Shown here in pieces: positions 25,653 through 34,413 of a stretch of 64,000 nt of DNA; position 1 is the first letter of the stretch; the number at the start of each line of letters is the position of its first letter. Under the pieces are notes generated by a model, which made no database searches, was not told where the DNA came from, and saw only the letters and a list, made by a program, of their open reading frames with translations. The position numbers were made by a program, and so were the translations under genes. Origin of the DNA: Clostridia bacterium (lineage in GTDB: Bacteria > Bacillota > Clostridia > Christensenellales > Aristaeellaceae); assembly GCA_024404245.1 (NCBI GenBank), contig JAKSQH010000002.1:26346-90345 (forward strand), written 5' to 3'.

Positions 25653-27547
25653 TGGACAAGATCCTTGCGGAACGTTACCGGCTGACGGAACAGATCGGTA
25701 TCGGCGGCATGGCGATTGTGTACAAAGCACTCGATATGCGTACAGGTCACAATGTCGCAGTGAAAGTTCTGCGCCCCGAGTACAACAGGGACGCCGAATT
25801 TGTCAGCCGCTTTCAGCGTGAAGCCGAAGCGGCGAGCAAGATGACGCATCATAACATCGTTAACCTGCTTGATGTGGGTATGGACGGTGAGAACCGTTAC
25901 CTTGTGATGGAGTATGTGCAGGGGAAGACGCTGAAGGAAGTGATCCGCGAACGCGGAAGACTGAGCGCGCCCCTGGCCTGCCAGATCACGATCCGCATCC
26001 TCAGCGCGCTTGAACACGCGCACAGGAACGGGATCATTCACCGTGACATTAAGCCGCAGAATATTCTTGTGCATTCGGACGGACATGTGAAGGTTTCCGA
26101 TTTCGGTATTGCCCGGATCGCGGATTCGGCAACGCTGACACGCGGTGACAATGTAATGGGTTCCGTACACTATTTTTCGCCGGAACAGGCCCGCGGCGAA
26201 ACGGTGAACCTGACGAGTGACCTGTATTCCACCGGCGTAGTACTGTATGAGATGCTTACCGGCAGGGTTCCTTATGACGGTGATAATCCCGTGGCGGTCG
26301 CAATGCAGCATATTCACGGCACACCGGTACCGATCCGCGAATACGCGCCGGATGTGCCGGTCAGTGTTGCCAATGTATGCATGAAAGCGATGGAAAAGGA
26401 TCCGAACGCACGGTATCAGAGCGCGCGGGAGATGGCAAGCGATCTGCGCCTGGCAATGGAGCAGCGCGGCGTTATTCCCGTGAATCCGGATAAACAGGCG
26501 GAGGAAGTCAAACTGCCGAAGCCGCAGATCAGCGTGAACACAAACGGAAACGGATCCGAAAAGAATACGGCAGGCGGCAAAAAGAACATTAAGCGCAGAA
26601 GAATGATCATCCTTACGACGCTTTGCACGCTTGCTGTGATTACAGTACTTTTTTTCGGCGGATGGTTCATTTACCAGAAAGTCATGACCAGCGCGACTGT
26701 GCCGGAGGTGATCGGCTATACGCTTGAAGAGGCGCAGCGCCTGATCGCGAGACAGAACCTGAAGAGCGAAGTGGTGATTGTGAATCATGACGAGTACGCA
26801 GAAGGAACCGTGATGATGCAGACGCCGGAGGAAAACACAACGCTGCGTAAGGGCGATACGGTAGTGCTGACTGTGTCCGGCGGCCCGGCGGGCCAGACAA
26901 TGCCTCAGGTGACCGGGATGATCTATCAGGACGCGCTCACATTGCTGCAGCAAATGGGTTTACCGCAGGTTGCGGCTAAATGGATCATGTCGGCTGAAAT
27001 TCCGCAGGATACGGTGATCAGCCAGCAGCCGGAAACCGGAACGACAGTTTATAAAGGTAATGCCGTGGAACTGACCGTATCGGGCGGTGTGGCGATCGTT
27101 CCGAATCTCGTGGGCGTTTCGCTGGCGGATGCCGAAGCGATGATCAATGCCGGTTCACTGGCACTCAACGGTGTTCTGCAGTATGCCGATACAGACGAAC
27201 CCGCCCGGAACGGACTGATCGCGTCACAGGTGCCGGCTGCCGAGACGCAGACGAGCGCGAACGCGACAGTTACGCTGACGGTATACCGTTGCCCGGCGGT
27301 TGTCAGAAATATCGGCTTCACACTGGATATACCGCAGAATGAAAGCGGGAGTATCCTCCGGGTTACGCTTCAGGCGGAGAACACGCAGACAGAATATCAG
27401 ATTATGTCACTGACATGCGACGAGAGTAACGCGGGCACACGGAACATCCCGATAGAGCTGCCGGATGAGAGAAATTATTACTGTAATGTATATCTGAACG
27501 ATACGTTCATGTACAGACAGCTGCTGCAGGAAAAAGCAAATGAGTGA
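25652..27547 (+). CDS. prkC: PASTA-domain Ser/Thr protein kinase (PrkC/StkP type)
   Basis: Membrane kinase that senses muropeptides or lipid II and controls growth and wall synthesis. The 631-residue chain starts with a cytosolic kinase domain (about 10-270) with GIGGMAIVYKA, VAVKVL and the catalytic HRDIKPQN. A basic juxtamembrane stretch precedes one transmembrane helix (about 316-340). Three extracellular PASTA repeats follow (starting near 345, 413 and 483), each opening VP/MP and ending in LTVSGG or LTVY. A ~90-residue C-terminal domain comes after the last repeat. It is coupled to the PP2C gene, and its stop overlaps rsgA by eight bases. Confidence 0.96.
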   Translation: MDKILAERYRLTEQIGIGGMAIVYKALDMRTGHNVAVKVLRPEYNRDAEFVSRFQREAEAASKMTHHNIVNLLDVGMDGENRYLVMEYVQGKTLKEVIRERGRLSAPLACQITIRILSALEHAHRNGIIHRDIKPQNILVHSDGHVKVSDFGIARIADSATLTRGDNVMGSVHYFSPEQARGETVNLTSDLYSTGVVLYEMLTGRVPYDGDNPVAVAMQHIHGTPVPIREYAPDVPVSVANVCMKAMEKDPNARYQSAREMASDLRLAMEQRGVIPVNPDKQAEEVKLPKPQISVNTNGNGSEKNTAGGKKNIKRRRMIILTTLCTLAVITVLFFGGWFIYQKVMTSATVPEVIGYTLEEAQRLIARQNLKSEVVIVNHDEYAEGTVMMQTPEENTTLRKGDTVVLTVSGGPAGQTMPQVTGMIYQDALTLLQQMGLPQVAAKWIMSAEIPQDTVISQQPETGTTVYKGNAVELTVSGGVAIVPNLVGVSLADAEAMINAGSLALNGVLQYADTDEPARNGLIASQVPAAETQTSANATVTLTVYRCPAVVRNIGFTLDIPQNESGSILRVTLQAENTQTEYQIMSLTCDESNAGTRNIPIELPDERNYYCNVYLNDTFMYRQLLQEKANE

Positions 27548-28430
27548 ACAACTGAAAGGTACACTGCTCCGCGGAATCGGCAGTTTCTATACCGTCGCGG
27601 ATGAAAACGGAAACGAGCATACGCTGAGATGCAGGAAGAAATGCCGCTATCTGAAAATGACACCGATGGCCGGCGATCAGGTGCTTTTTACACCTGATGA
27701 AGGGGAAAACCACGGGTGGCTGGAGGAAATTCTGCCCCGCCGTTCAGCATGTGTAAGGCCGCCGGTGGCAAACGCGGAAATGTTGCTGGTCGTAACGGCG
27801 CCTGAACCGGAACCGGATCTGCTGCTTGCGGACAAACTGATTCTGCAGGCGTTCCGCCAGAACATGAATGTTCTGCTTGTTGTGAACAAGAGCGAACTTG
27901 ATCCGGCACTGGCGGAGAGATTAAAGCGTCAATACCGTGAAAGCGGGATCGCCGTATTTGCCGTCAGCGCGAAAACAGGGGAAGGCATTGATGATCTGCG
28001 GGGTGCCATGCGGGGTTCCTTATGCTGTATGACAGGACAGAGCGGCGTCGGGAAAAGCACGCTGCTCAATGTGCTGATGGGACTTGAACTTGAAACGGGA
28101 GAGATCAGCAGAAAAATACTGCGCGGCAGGAATACCACCCGATGTGCCGAACTGCTGATCAGAAACGGTCTGCGTGTTTTTGACACTGCGGGATTCAGCC
28201 TGCTTGATACGGTGTTTGAACCGGTGGACCCCGTGGAACTGAAAGAGTACTGGCCTGAGTTTTCTCAGTACGAGGGCTACTGCAGGTTTGATTCCTGCTG
28301 CCACGACCGGGAACCCGGATGCGCGGTGACAGCGGCGTGTGACGCGGGTGCAATCGCACCCGAAAGGCTGGAAAGGTACAGGCAGCTGCTGCGCGACGCA
28401 CGGCAGATATGGAGGGAACGGTATGATTAG
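27540..28430 (+). CDS. rsgA: Ribosome small-subunit-dependent GTPase RsgA
   Basis: Circularly permuted GTPase that helps mature the 30S subunit. The 296-residue protein has an N-terminal OB fold. G motifs come in permuted order: VVNKSELD (G4), then GQSGVGKSTLLN (G1), then DTAGFS (G3). A C-terminal zinc site reads CRFDSCCHDREPGC. It follows prkC, as in B. subtilis where prpC-prkC-rsgA-rpe is the known order, and overlaps both neighbours. Confidence 0.97.
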   Translation: MSEQLKGTLLRGIGSFYTVADENGNEHTLRCRKKCRYLKMTPMAGDQVLFTPDEGENHGWLEEILPRRSACVRPPVANAEMLLVVTAPEPEPDLLLADKLILQAFRQNMNVLLVVNKSELDPALAERLKRQYRESGIAVFAVSAKTGEGIDDLRGAMRGSLCCMTGQSGVGKSTLLNVLMGLELETGEISRKILRGRNTTRCAELLIRNGLRVFDTAGFSLLDTVFEPVDPVELKEYWPEFSQYEGYCRFDSCCHDREPGCAVTAACDAGAIAPERLERYRQLLRDARQIWRERYD

Positions 28431-29061
28431 AATAGCACCTTCGATTCTGGCAGCGGATCCGCTGGCGCTCGGCAATGACATCGAACGCGTGGTGAAGGCA
28501 GGCTGTGAATGGGTCCATATTGATGTGATGGACGGGCATTTCGTACCGAATCTGGCGTATTCTCCCGCGACGGTGAAAGCTGTTGCCGGGCGTACCGGAG
28601 CGATTGCGGATACGCATCTGATGATGGACAATCCGGAGAAGTATATCGGCATTTTCGCGGATGCCGGCGCCGGCGTGATTACAATTCACGAGGAAGCCGG
28701 CGGAGATACCGGCGCGATGCTTGATATGATCAGAAACCGGGGTATCCTTGCCGGACTCTCTCTGAAACCGGCGACACCCGCGGAGCGCGCTTTGCCCTAC
28801 TTCGGCAAAGCGGATATGATTCTTGTGATGACCGTTGAACCCGGCTTCGGCGGACAGAAGATGAATGAAAAGTGCATTGAGAAGATCCGCCGTCTGCGCG
28901 AACTGGGCTGGAACGGACTGATTGAGGCCGACGGCGGAATCAATGAGGCTAATCTGCCGGCTTTGCGTGAGGCGGGGCTGGATGTCGCGGTTATGGGGAC
29001 GGCGGTTTTCCGCGATCCCGATCCTGCGACGCTGATTGCACGTATCAGCGCGAATCAGTGA
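28423..29061 (+). CDS. rpe: Ribulose-phosphate 3-epimerase
   Basis: TIM-barrel enzyme of the pentose phosphate pathway that interconverts ribulose 5-phosphate and xylulose 5-phosphate. The 212-residue protein shows IAPSILAADPLALG, HIDVMDGHFVPNLAYSP, VEPGFGGQKM and EADGGI, the metal-binding and phosphate-binding segments. The ATG at 28423 follows TGGAGGGAACG and overlaps rsgA by eight bases. mnmE starts 13 bases after its stop, so the operon continues. Confidence 0.97.
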   Translation: MIRIAPSILAADPLALGNDIERVVKAGCEWVHIDVMDGHFVPNLAYSPATVKAVAGRTGAIADTHLMMDNPEKYIGIFADAGAGVITIHEEAGGDTGAMLDMIRNRGILAGLSLKPATPAERALPYFGKADMILVMTVEPGFGGQKMNEKCIEKIRRLRELGWNGLIEADGGINEANLPALREAGLDVAVMGTAVFRDPDPATLIARISANQ

Positions 29062-29074
29062 AAGGAGTTTCCGA

Positions 29075-30415
29075 ATGACAACGGATACGATCGCCGCGAT
29101 CGCGACAGCACCCGGTCAGGGCGGAATCGGAATTGTGAGAATCTCCGGACCGGATGCCGGAACAATACTCCGTAAAGTTTTCCGCAAAGCGGGAAAAGAA
29201 AAGGAAACGTTTGAAAACCGCCGGATGTATTACGGCAGGATTTATGACGGCGATGAACTGCTCGATGAATGCCTGGCGGTGCTGATGCGCGGACCGGGAA
29301 GCTATACAGGGGAGGATGTAGCTGAACTGCAGCTGCACGGAGGAGGATATGTCCTTCAGCGTGTGATGGAGACCTGCATCGCGAACGGCGCGAGACCGGC
29401 CGGTCCGGGTGAATTTACCAGACGCGCGTTTCTGAACGGAAGAATTGACCTGACACAGGCCGAGGCCGTGATGAGCATGATCTCCGCTTCCGGAGAACAG
29501 GCGCACCGTGCCGCGGCAAGACAGCTCGACGGCGGTACGGCGACCTTTATACGAAAGGCATCGGAACGTTTGTATCAGCTGCGTGCCGGGCTTGCGGCAT
29601 GTGTTGACTATCCGGAGGAGGTAACGGACGAGGAAGCGGTTGCGGAATTGCTGCCGGCAACCGAAAAACTGGCGGATGACCTTGAGGCGGCGTGCGACGA
29701 ACGCTCCGCGCGGATCGCGCGGGAAGGGCTGCATGTTGTATTCTACGGCCGTCCGAACGTCGGAAAAAGCTCATTGCTTAACGCTCTGCTCGGAGAGGAA
29801 AGGGCGATTGTGACGCCGATACCCGGCACAACCCGGGATACAGTAACCGGTGAACTGCAGCTCGCGGGCGTTCGCGTTCATCTGACGGATACGGCCGGGA
29901 TGCGTGAAAGCAGCGATCCTGTGGAAAAAATCGGCGTTGAACGGACGGAAAAAGCGCTGAAAGCGGCTGATATACCCGTACTCGTCCTGGACGCGCATCA
30001 GCCGCCGGACAGGGAAGAGCTGGAAATGCTCGCGAAACTGCCGGAGAACGGCGCGGTTCTGCTGAACAAGCAGGATCTGACGGCATGCGCGGAAGCGACA
30101 GACGCCGCTTCAGGGAAAAGAGTTTTTGAGTGCTGTGCTGTACGGCCGGAAACACTTGACACGTTCCGGAACTGGATACGCGAATGCGCGTCTTTGCCGG
30201 AACAAATGGTAATGACCGATCCGAGACACATACATGCCGCGCGTGAAGCGGTAAGACGGCTCAGAGCCGCCGCGGACACCATGCGTGCGGCTCCGCCGGA
30301 TCTTGCCGAGGTTGATCTGCTTGCCGCCCAGAACGCCCTCGCGTCCGTGACAGGCGAACAGGCGGATGAAAAATTGCTGGACGCGGTGTTTTCATCATTC
30401 TGTGTCGGAAAATAA
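29075..30415 (+). CDS. mnmE: tRNA modification GTPase MnmE
   Basis: Works with MnmG to add a carboxymethylaminomethyl group at wobble U34 of certain tRNAs. The 446-residue protein has an N-terminal formyl-THF-binding domain with GPGSYTGEDVAELQLHGG. A G domain inserted in a helical domain carries GRPNVGKSSLLN, the K-loop/switch PIPGTTRDT, and DTAGMR. It ends in the catalytic Cys of FCVGK. AAAGGAG precedes the ATG at 29075. In many Firmicutes mnmE lies next to jag and mnmG; here it has moved into the priA-rpe operon and mnmG is not in the window. Confidence 0.97.
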   Translation: MTTDTIAAIATAPGQGGIGIVRISGPDAGTILRKVFRKAGKEKETFENRRMYYGRIYDGDELLDECLAVLMRGPGSYTGEDVAELQLHGGGYVLQRVMETCIANGARPAGPGEFTRRAFLNGRIDLTQAEAVMSMISASGEQAHRAAARQLDGGTATFIRKASERLYQLRAGLAACVDYPEEVTDEEAVAELLPATEKLADDLEAACDERSARIAREGLHVVFYGRPNVGKSSLLNALLGEERAIVTPIPGTTRDTVTGELQLAGVRVHLTDTAGMRESSDPVEKIGVERTEKALKAADIPVLVLDAHQPPDREELEMLAKLPENGAVLLNKQDLTACAEATDAASGKRVFECCAVRPETLDTFRNWIRECASLPEQMVMTDPRHIHAAREAVRRLRAAADTMRAAPPDLAEVDLLAAQNALASVTGEQADEKLLDAVFSSFCVGK

Positions 30416-30432
30416 GAGAAGAGGTACTGAGT

Positions 30433-31557
30433 ATGGCTGTAAAAACCTGCAGCGGCGCGGGAACAATTACGAAGGTTACGGAACTGGCGGACAAACTGGG
30501 GATCCGCCGTCCGATGATTGTGGGTACGGAACCGCTTGTGTCGACATTGCTGAAAAAGGCACCGGCGCTATTGACGGCTCCTGTTTTTTCGGATTTTCAT
30601 CCGAATCCGGATCTTGATGACTGTGCCGGGGGCGCTGAACTGTTTCGGAAAAACGGATGTGACGGCCTGATATCGGCAGGTGGCGGAAGCGCTATCGACA
30701 CAGCCAAGGGAATCAAGGCGTTCCTGAATACGGAAAGCATCGACGAAGTACGGCGCAGCTGCCTGGGTGACAGGCTGAAATGCCCGCATATCGCTATCCC
30801 CGGGACGGCGGGAACCGGTTCCGAGGCGACTCAGATCGCGGTTGTTTATGTGGAAGGAAGCAAACTTTCGCTTGATCATCCGTCACTGCTGCCGGACGGC
30901 GTGATACTGGACGGTAACCTTCTGGCTAGCCTGCCGGATTATCAGAAGAAATCCTGCGCGCTGGACGCGCTCGCGCAGGGCATTGAAAGCTACTGGGCGA
31001 ACGGTGCGACATCGGACAGCAGAGTGCATGCTTTTCTGGCAATCATCGGTGTGCTTGACAACCTGAAGGCATATCTCGCCGGAGATCCGCACGCGGCGCA
31101 GAAAATGACGGAAGCGGCCCATGAGAGCGGACGCGCGATCAATATAAGCCGGACGACGGCAGCGCATGCCATGTCCTATCAGCTGACCAAGAAACTGGGA
31201 TACGCGCACGGGCACGCGTGCTTCCTGACGCTGCCTTTTCTCTGGGAAAAGCTGAACGCGAACGGGGAAGCCGCGCCCCTGCTGAACGAACTGAGCGCGC
31301 TGATGCGGCTCGGAAGCCCTTTGATGGGGCCGAAGCTGCTTCAGGGAATACTGTATGATCTGGACATGATGCCGGAGAACGTGCCGACTGAGGAAATGCT
31401 TGATGAACTGGCTGCTTCCGTGAATACGCAGCGGCTGGGGAACCATCCGGAACAGCTGACGAAGGACGAGCTGAAGGTGATCTACCGCAGGGCTTTCCTG
31501 AAGCCTTCCGACGCGGAACGCCGGGCATGTGAGGATATATGGAGGTATTACGCGTGA
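30433..31557 (+). CDS. Iron-containing alcohol dehydrogenase-family oxidoreductase
   Basis: NAD(P)H-dependent dehydrogenase of the Fe-ADH superfamily, 374 residues. The nucleotide site shows GGGSAIDTAKGIKA and PGTAGTGSEATQIAV. By alignment to FucO-type enzymes the metal ligands would be Asp178, residue 182, His245 and His259. Here residue 182 is Gln (DALAQGIESYW) where a His is usual, while both later histidines are kept. A similar Gln-Ala-Ile-Glu-Ser-Tyr-Trp motif is, from memory, seen in phosphonoacetaldehyde-reductase-like members, so that is one possible function. No phosphonate genes are nearby. It follows mnmE with AGAGGTACTG upstream and its stop overlaps the next start. Confidence 0.85.
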   Translation: MAVKTCSGAGTITKVTELADKLGIRRPMIVGTEPLVSTLLKKAPALLTAPVFSDFHPNPDLDDCAGGAELFRKNGCDGLISAGGGSAIDTAKGIKAFLNTESIDEVRRSCLGDRLKCPHIAIPGTAGTGSEATQIAVVYVEGSKLSLDHPSLLPDGVILDGNLLASLPDYQKKSCALDALAQGIESYWANGATSDSRVHAFLAIIGVLDNLKAYLAGDPHAAQKMTEAAHESGRAINISRTTAAHAMSYQLTKKLGYAHGHACFLTLPFLWEKLNANGEAAPLLNELSALMRLGSPLMGPKLLQGILYDLDMMPENVPTEEMLDELAASVNTQRLGNHPEQLTKDELKVIYRRAFLKPSDAERRACEDIWRYYA

Positions 31558-32168
31558 ACGCGGGTGCCGGTCGGTTTATACAGGCGATTACGGAATTCAT
31601 TTTTGTCAGCGATGAACCGGAAAGCGCGGATATCATTTTTGTGCCGGGCAGTATGTATCCGGAGCATGTATGCAGGGCGGCGGAACTGTATCGGGAAGGT
31701 TTCGCCCCGCTGATTATGCCGTGCGGAAAGTACGGTATACATGCCGGACAACCGGCCCCCCTGAAGGAAAAATACGCGGAGCGGTATCCCGGCGATTACA
31801 GGACGGAATATGATTTCATGAAGCGCGTGCTGACGGATGAAGGCGTTCCGGAACGCGCGATTCTGCAGGAAAACGAATCGACCTTTACCTGGGAGAACGC
31901 GCTGTTCGCGAAAAAGGTGACGGAGAACGCGCGCCTCAGGATCACGCGGGCGATCCTGTGCTGTAAACCGTATCACGCGCGCCGGGCGTTGCTGTATTAT
32001 CAGACGGCGTTCCCGGAAACACGCTTTATCGTGTGCCCCGCGAAGGAAGCGTCTGTTACGGCTGACAACTGGTATCAAACGGAACACGGGCGGAACAAGG
32101 TGTTCAGCGAGGTGGAAAAGCTCGGCGGTCAGGTCAGACCGCAGGCGGAAATTCTGCTGGAACTGTAA
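31554..32168 (+). CDS. YdcF/DUF218-family protein, soluble
   Basis: A 204-residue protein of the YdcF-like family, whose members may bind SAM or nucleotides but have no settled function. Family features are the VPGSMYPEHVCRAAELYREG segment, the central ENESTFTWENALFAKK, and CCKPYHARRALLYYQ. No signal peptide or membrane segment is visible. The GTG at 31554 is chosen because TGGAGG lies eight bases upstream and its GTGA overlaps the stop of the dehydrogenase gene. A second DUF218 protein lies two genes on. Confidence 0.82.
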   Translation: MNAGAGRFIQAITEFIFVSDEPESADIIFVPGSMYPEHVCRAAELYREGFAPLIMPCGKYGIHAGQPAPLKEKYAERYPGDYRTEYDFMKRVLTDEGVPERAILQENESTFTWENALFAKKVTENARLRITRAILCCKPYHARRALLYYQTAFPETRFIVCPAKEASVTADNWYQTEHGRNKVFSEVEKLGGQVRPQAEILLEL

Positions 32169-32180
32169 GGAGGAACGGAC

Positions 32181-33014
32181 GTGGCACAGAAGAGAAAATG
32201 TTTCCCGGACGGCGTTTCCGAAGCTGAAAAAAGGTATATGGCAGGCATTGATACGGACAATGCCGCGGAAAATGACAGGGAAACCTCTGTGCTGCACGAA
32301 GACGGAGCAGGCCTTGAAACACGTACCGAGGTTGATCATTCCGGTCACAGGCACAGGTTGCGGCAGCGCTTTATTGATGAAAAAGGTTTTGAAAGCTTTC
32401 AGGACCATGAGCTGCTTGAACTGCTTCTGTATTACGGACGCCTGCGCGGCGATACAAACGGAACGGCGCATGAACTGATCAATACATTCGGAAGCCTGCT
32501 GAAGGTTTTCGAAGCGGATCCGGATCAGCTGAGAAAAGTAAGCGGAGTCGGTGAGGAGACCGCGGTGCTGATCTCAATGGTGCTGCCGCTTACCAGGGCA
32601 TATAACAGGATGTCCATGAGAGATCCGAAACGGATATCCAACCGGACGGACGCGCAGCTGTTCTGCAAATCCCTTTCACAGGGAGCCAGAATGGAATCTT
32701 TTTATGTGATCTGCCTTGACGCGGGCTGCCGTTTGCTTGGCAGCAAAAAAATCTCGGAAGGCTCACTGAGCGAGGTATCCGCCTATCCGAGAAAAGTTGT
32801 CAGCGCGGCGCTGGATCTGAACGCGCACAGCGTGATACTGAGCCATAACCATCCCGGCGGTACAGCAAGCCCGTCCGCCGAGGATATATCAACAACGAAA
32901 CAGCTGCAGAAACTGCTCGGGGCGATGGGCATTCTTGTGCTCGATCATATTATTGTAGCCGGAGGCAGTACGTACAGTATGGCGCAGAACGGGGATATTG
33001 TTTACGGCAAATGA
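32181..33014 (+). CDS. radC: RadC family JAB/MPN-domain protein
   Basis: RadC proteins carry a JAB1/MPN metalloprotease fold; the old link to DNA repair is in doubt. The chain has 277 residues. A non-conserved N-terminus of about 50 residues precedes an HhH-type helical region (ELLLYYGRLRGDTN and VSGVGEETAVLI). The zinc motif His-x-His-x7-Ser-x2-Asp lies in SHNHPGGTASPSAEDI. The GTG start is supported by AAGGAGG seven bases upstream. In B. subtilis and relatives radC lies near mreB; here it is between two DUF218 genes. Confidence 0.92.
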   Translation: MAQKRKCFPDGVSEAEKRYMAGIDTDNAAENDRETSVLHEDGAGLETRTEVDHSGHRHRLRQRFIDEKGFESFQDHELLELLLYYGRLRGDTNGTAHELINTFGSLLKVFEADPDQLRKVSGVGEETAVLISMVLPLTRAYNRMSMRDPKRISNRTDAQLFCKSLSQGARMESFYVICLDAGCRLLGSKKISEGSLSEVSAYPRKVVSAALDLNAHSVILSHNHPGGTASPSAEDISTTKQLQKLLGAMGILVLDHIIVAGGSTYSMAQNGDIVYGK

Positions 33015-33032
33015 TTGTACGGAGGAACGGAA

Positions 33033-33641
33033 ATGAAGCATATCGCTGTCAGAATTCTGCTGGCGCTGATCGCGCTCGGCGTGCTTGTTTACGCGGGAAT
33101 CATGGTGTTTATCTGTATACGCGAGAAGAACGCGAATGCCGCCGAACCGGCACCGGACACATATGACGCGATTGTAGTGCTGGGAGCGCAGGTCCTCAGA
33201 ACCGGTGAACCGAGCGTGCAGCTGCAATGGCGCCTGGACGCGGCGCTGGCGGCGTGGCAGAAGAAAAATGTACCGGTTGCGGTGTGCGGCGCGAAAGGCG
33301 CTGACGAACCGGCAACCGAGGCGTCTGTAATGAAGGCGTATCTGGAAAAAGCGGGGATTCCGGCTGACAGTATACTGACGGATGACGCTTCTTTCACCAC
33401 ACACCAGAATTTGCGGAACGCCATGGATCTTCTTTCGGGCACGGACGCGAAAAAAGTGCTGATTGTGACCAGCGATTACCATCTGCCCAGATCGCTTGCG
33501 ATCGCTGAGGATCTCGGGCTGAAAGCCGTCGGTACGGGAAGCCCGTGTAAGCCGGAATACTGGCTGAAGAATCACGCACGTGAAGTGCTTGCCTGGTGTA
33601 AGTACTGGGCGGTCAAATATCTGAAGATTCCGCTGGAGTAA
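33033..33641 (+). CDS. YdcF/SanA-like DUF218 membrane protein
   Basis: A 202-residue DUF218 protein with one N-terminal transmembrane helix (about residues 5-28) and the rest probably outside the membrane. The family core is AIVVLGAQVLRTGEPSVQLQWRLDAA, PATEASVMKAYLEKAG, a THQNLRNA segment, and VTSDYHLPRSLAIAEDLG. SanA of enteric bacteria, a relative, affects envelope permeability to vancomycin; function here is inferred only by family. The ATG at 33033 follows CGGAGGAACGG; an ATG 18 bases upstream lacks a site. Confidence 0.85.
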   Translation: MKHIAVRILLALIALGVLVYAGIMVFICIREKNANAAEPAPDTYDAIVVLGAQVLRTGEPSVQLQWRLDAALAAWQKKNVPVAVCGAKGADEPATEASVMKAYLEKAGIPADSILTDDASFTTHQNLRNAMDLLSGTDAKKVLIVTSDYHLPRSLAIAEDLGLKAVGTGSPCKPEYWLKNHAREVLAWCKYWAVKYLKIPLE

Positions 33642-33645
33642 GTGT

Positions 33646-34362
33646 ATGACAGAAAATGTAATCTATGAACGCCTTCAGAAAAACGGAATACCGTGTACGG
33701 ACGAACTGGCTGAAAAACTGCTGATCTATTTCAGACTGCTGAATGAGTGGAACGAAAAAATGGATCTGACAGCCGTAACGGATGAGGATGAAACGCTGGA
33801 CAGGCATTTCGCGGACAGCCTCTGTGTGCTCAGAACCGGATTGCTTCCCAAGGAAGGAAGTATGATTGATGTCGGTACCGGAGCGGGTTTCCCCGGCCTG
33901 CCGGTCGCGCTCGCTTGTCCGGGGCTGAAGGTTACGCTGCTGGACGCGCAGCAGAAGCGGCTCACGTTTCTGGATAAAGTAATCAGTGAGACCGGGCTGA
34001 CCAACGCGCGAACCGTTCACGCCCGTGCGGAGGACGGCGCGCGGCTGCCGCTGCTGCGCGAAAGCTTTGATATCGCAGCGGCCAGAGCGGTTGCTCCGCT
34101 GAATGTACTGTGCGAATATCTGCTGCCGTATGTCAGAACCGGCGGGAAAATGATCTGCTGGAAAGGCCCGGCACTGACTGATGAACTGGAAGCCGGCGGT
34201 AAAGCCGCGACCCTTCTCGGCGGCAGAATCAGCGCAAACATCGGATATCAGGTGGCGGACCGCGACTGGCAGCATACGCTGCTGGTCGCCGACAAAATCA
34301 CAAAAACACCGAAAACCTACCCGCGAAAAGCCGGCACACCGAAAAGCCGGCCTCTGGGATGA
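33646..34362 (+). CDS. rsmG: 16S rRNA (guanine-527) N7-methyltransferase RsmG
   Basis: Methylates G527 of 16S rRNA; loss gives low-level streptomycin resistance in other bacteria. The 238-residue protein has the GidB segments NEWNEKMDLTAVTDEDE, DRHFADSL and the SAM-binding DVGTGAGFPGLPVALA, then ARAVAPLNVLCEYLLP. Its C-terminus ends in a basic PRKAGTPKSRPLG, as in relatives. It is the last gene of the long plus-strand run before a strong hairpin. In many genomes it lies next to mnmG; not here. Confidence 0.96.
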   Translation: MTENVIYERLQKNGIPCTDELAEKLLIYFRLLNEWNEKMDLTAVTDEDETLDRHFADSLCVLRTGLLPKEGSMIDVGTGAGFPGLPVALACPGLKVTLLDAQQKRLTFLDKVISETGLTNARTVHARAEDGARLPLLRESFDIAAARAVAPLNVLCEYLLPYVRTGGKMICWKGPALTDELEAGGKAATLLGGRISANIGYQVADRDWQHTLLVADKITKTPKTYPRKAGTPKSRPLG

Positions 34363-34364
34363 CA

Positions 34365-34396
34365 GCGAAAGCCCGGCCTTCCGGCCGGGCTTTCGC
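34365..34396. terminator. Bidirectional hairpin between rsmG and the (Re)-citrate synthase gene
   Basis: A perfect 14-base-pair stem (GCGAAAGCCCGGCC/GGCCGGGCTTTCGC) with a four-base loop sits between two converging genes. T-tracts are short (three, within the stem arm), so the strength is uncertain. Confidence 0.78.
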
Positions 34397-34413
34397 GTAT
34401 GTTCGGGGAATCA

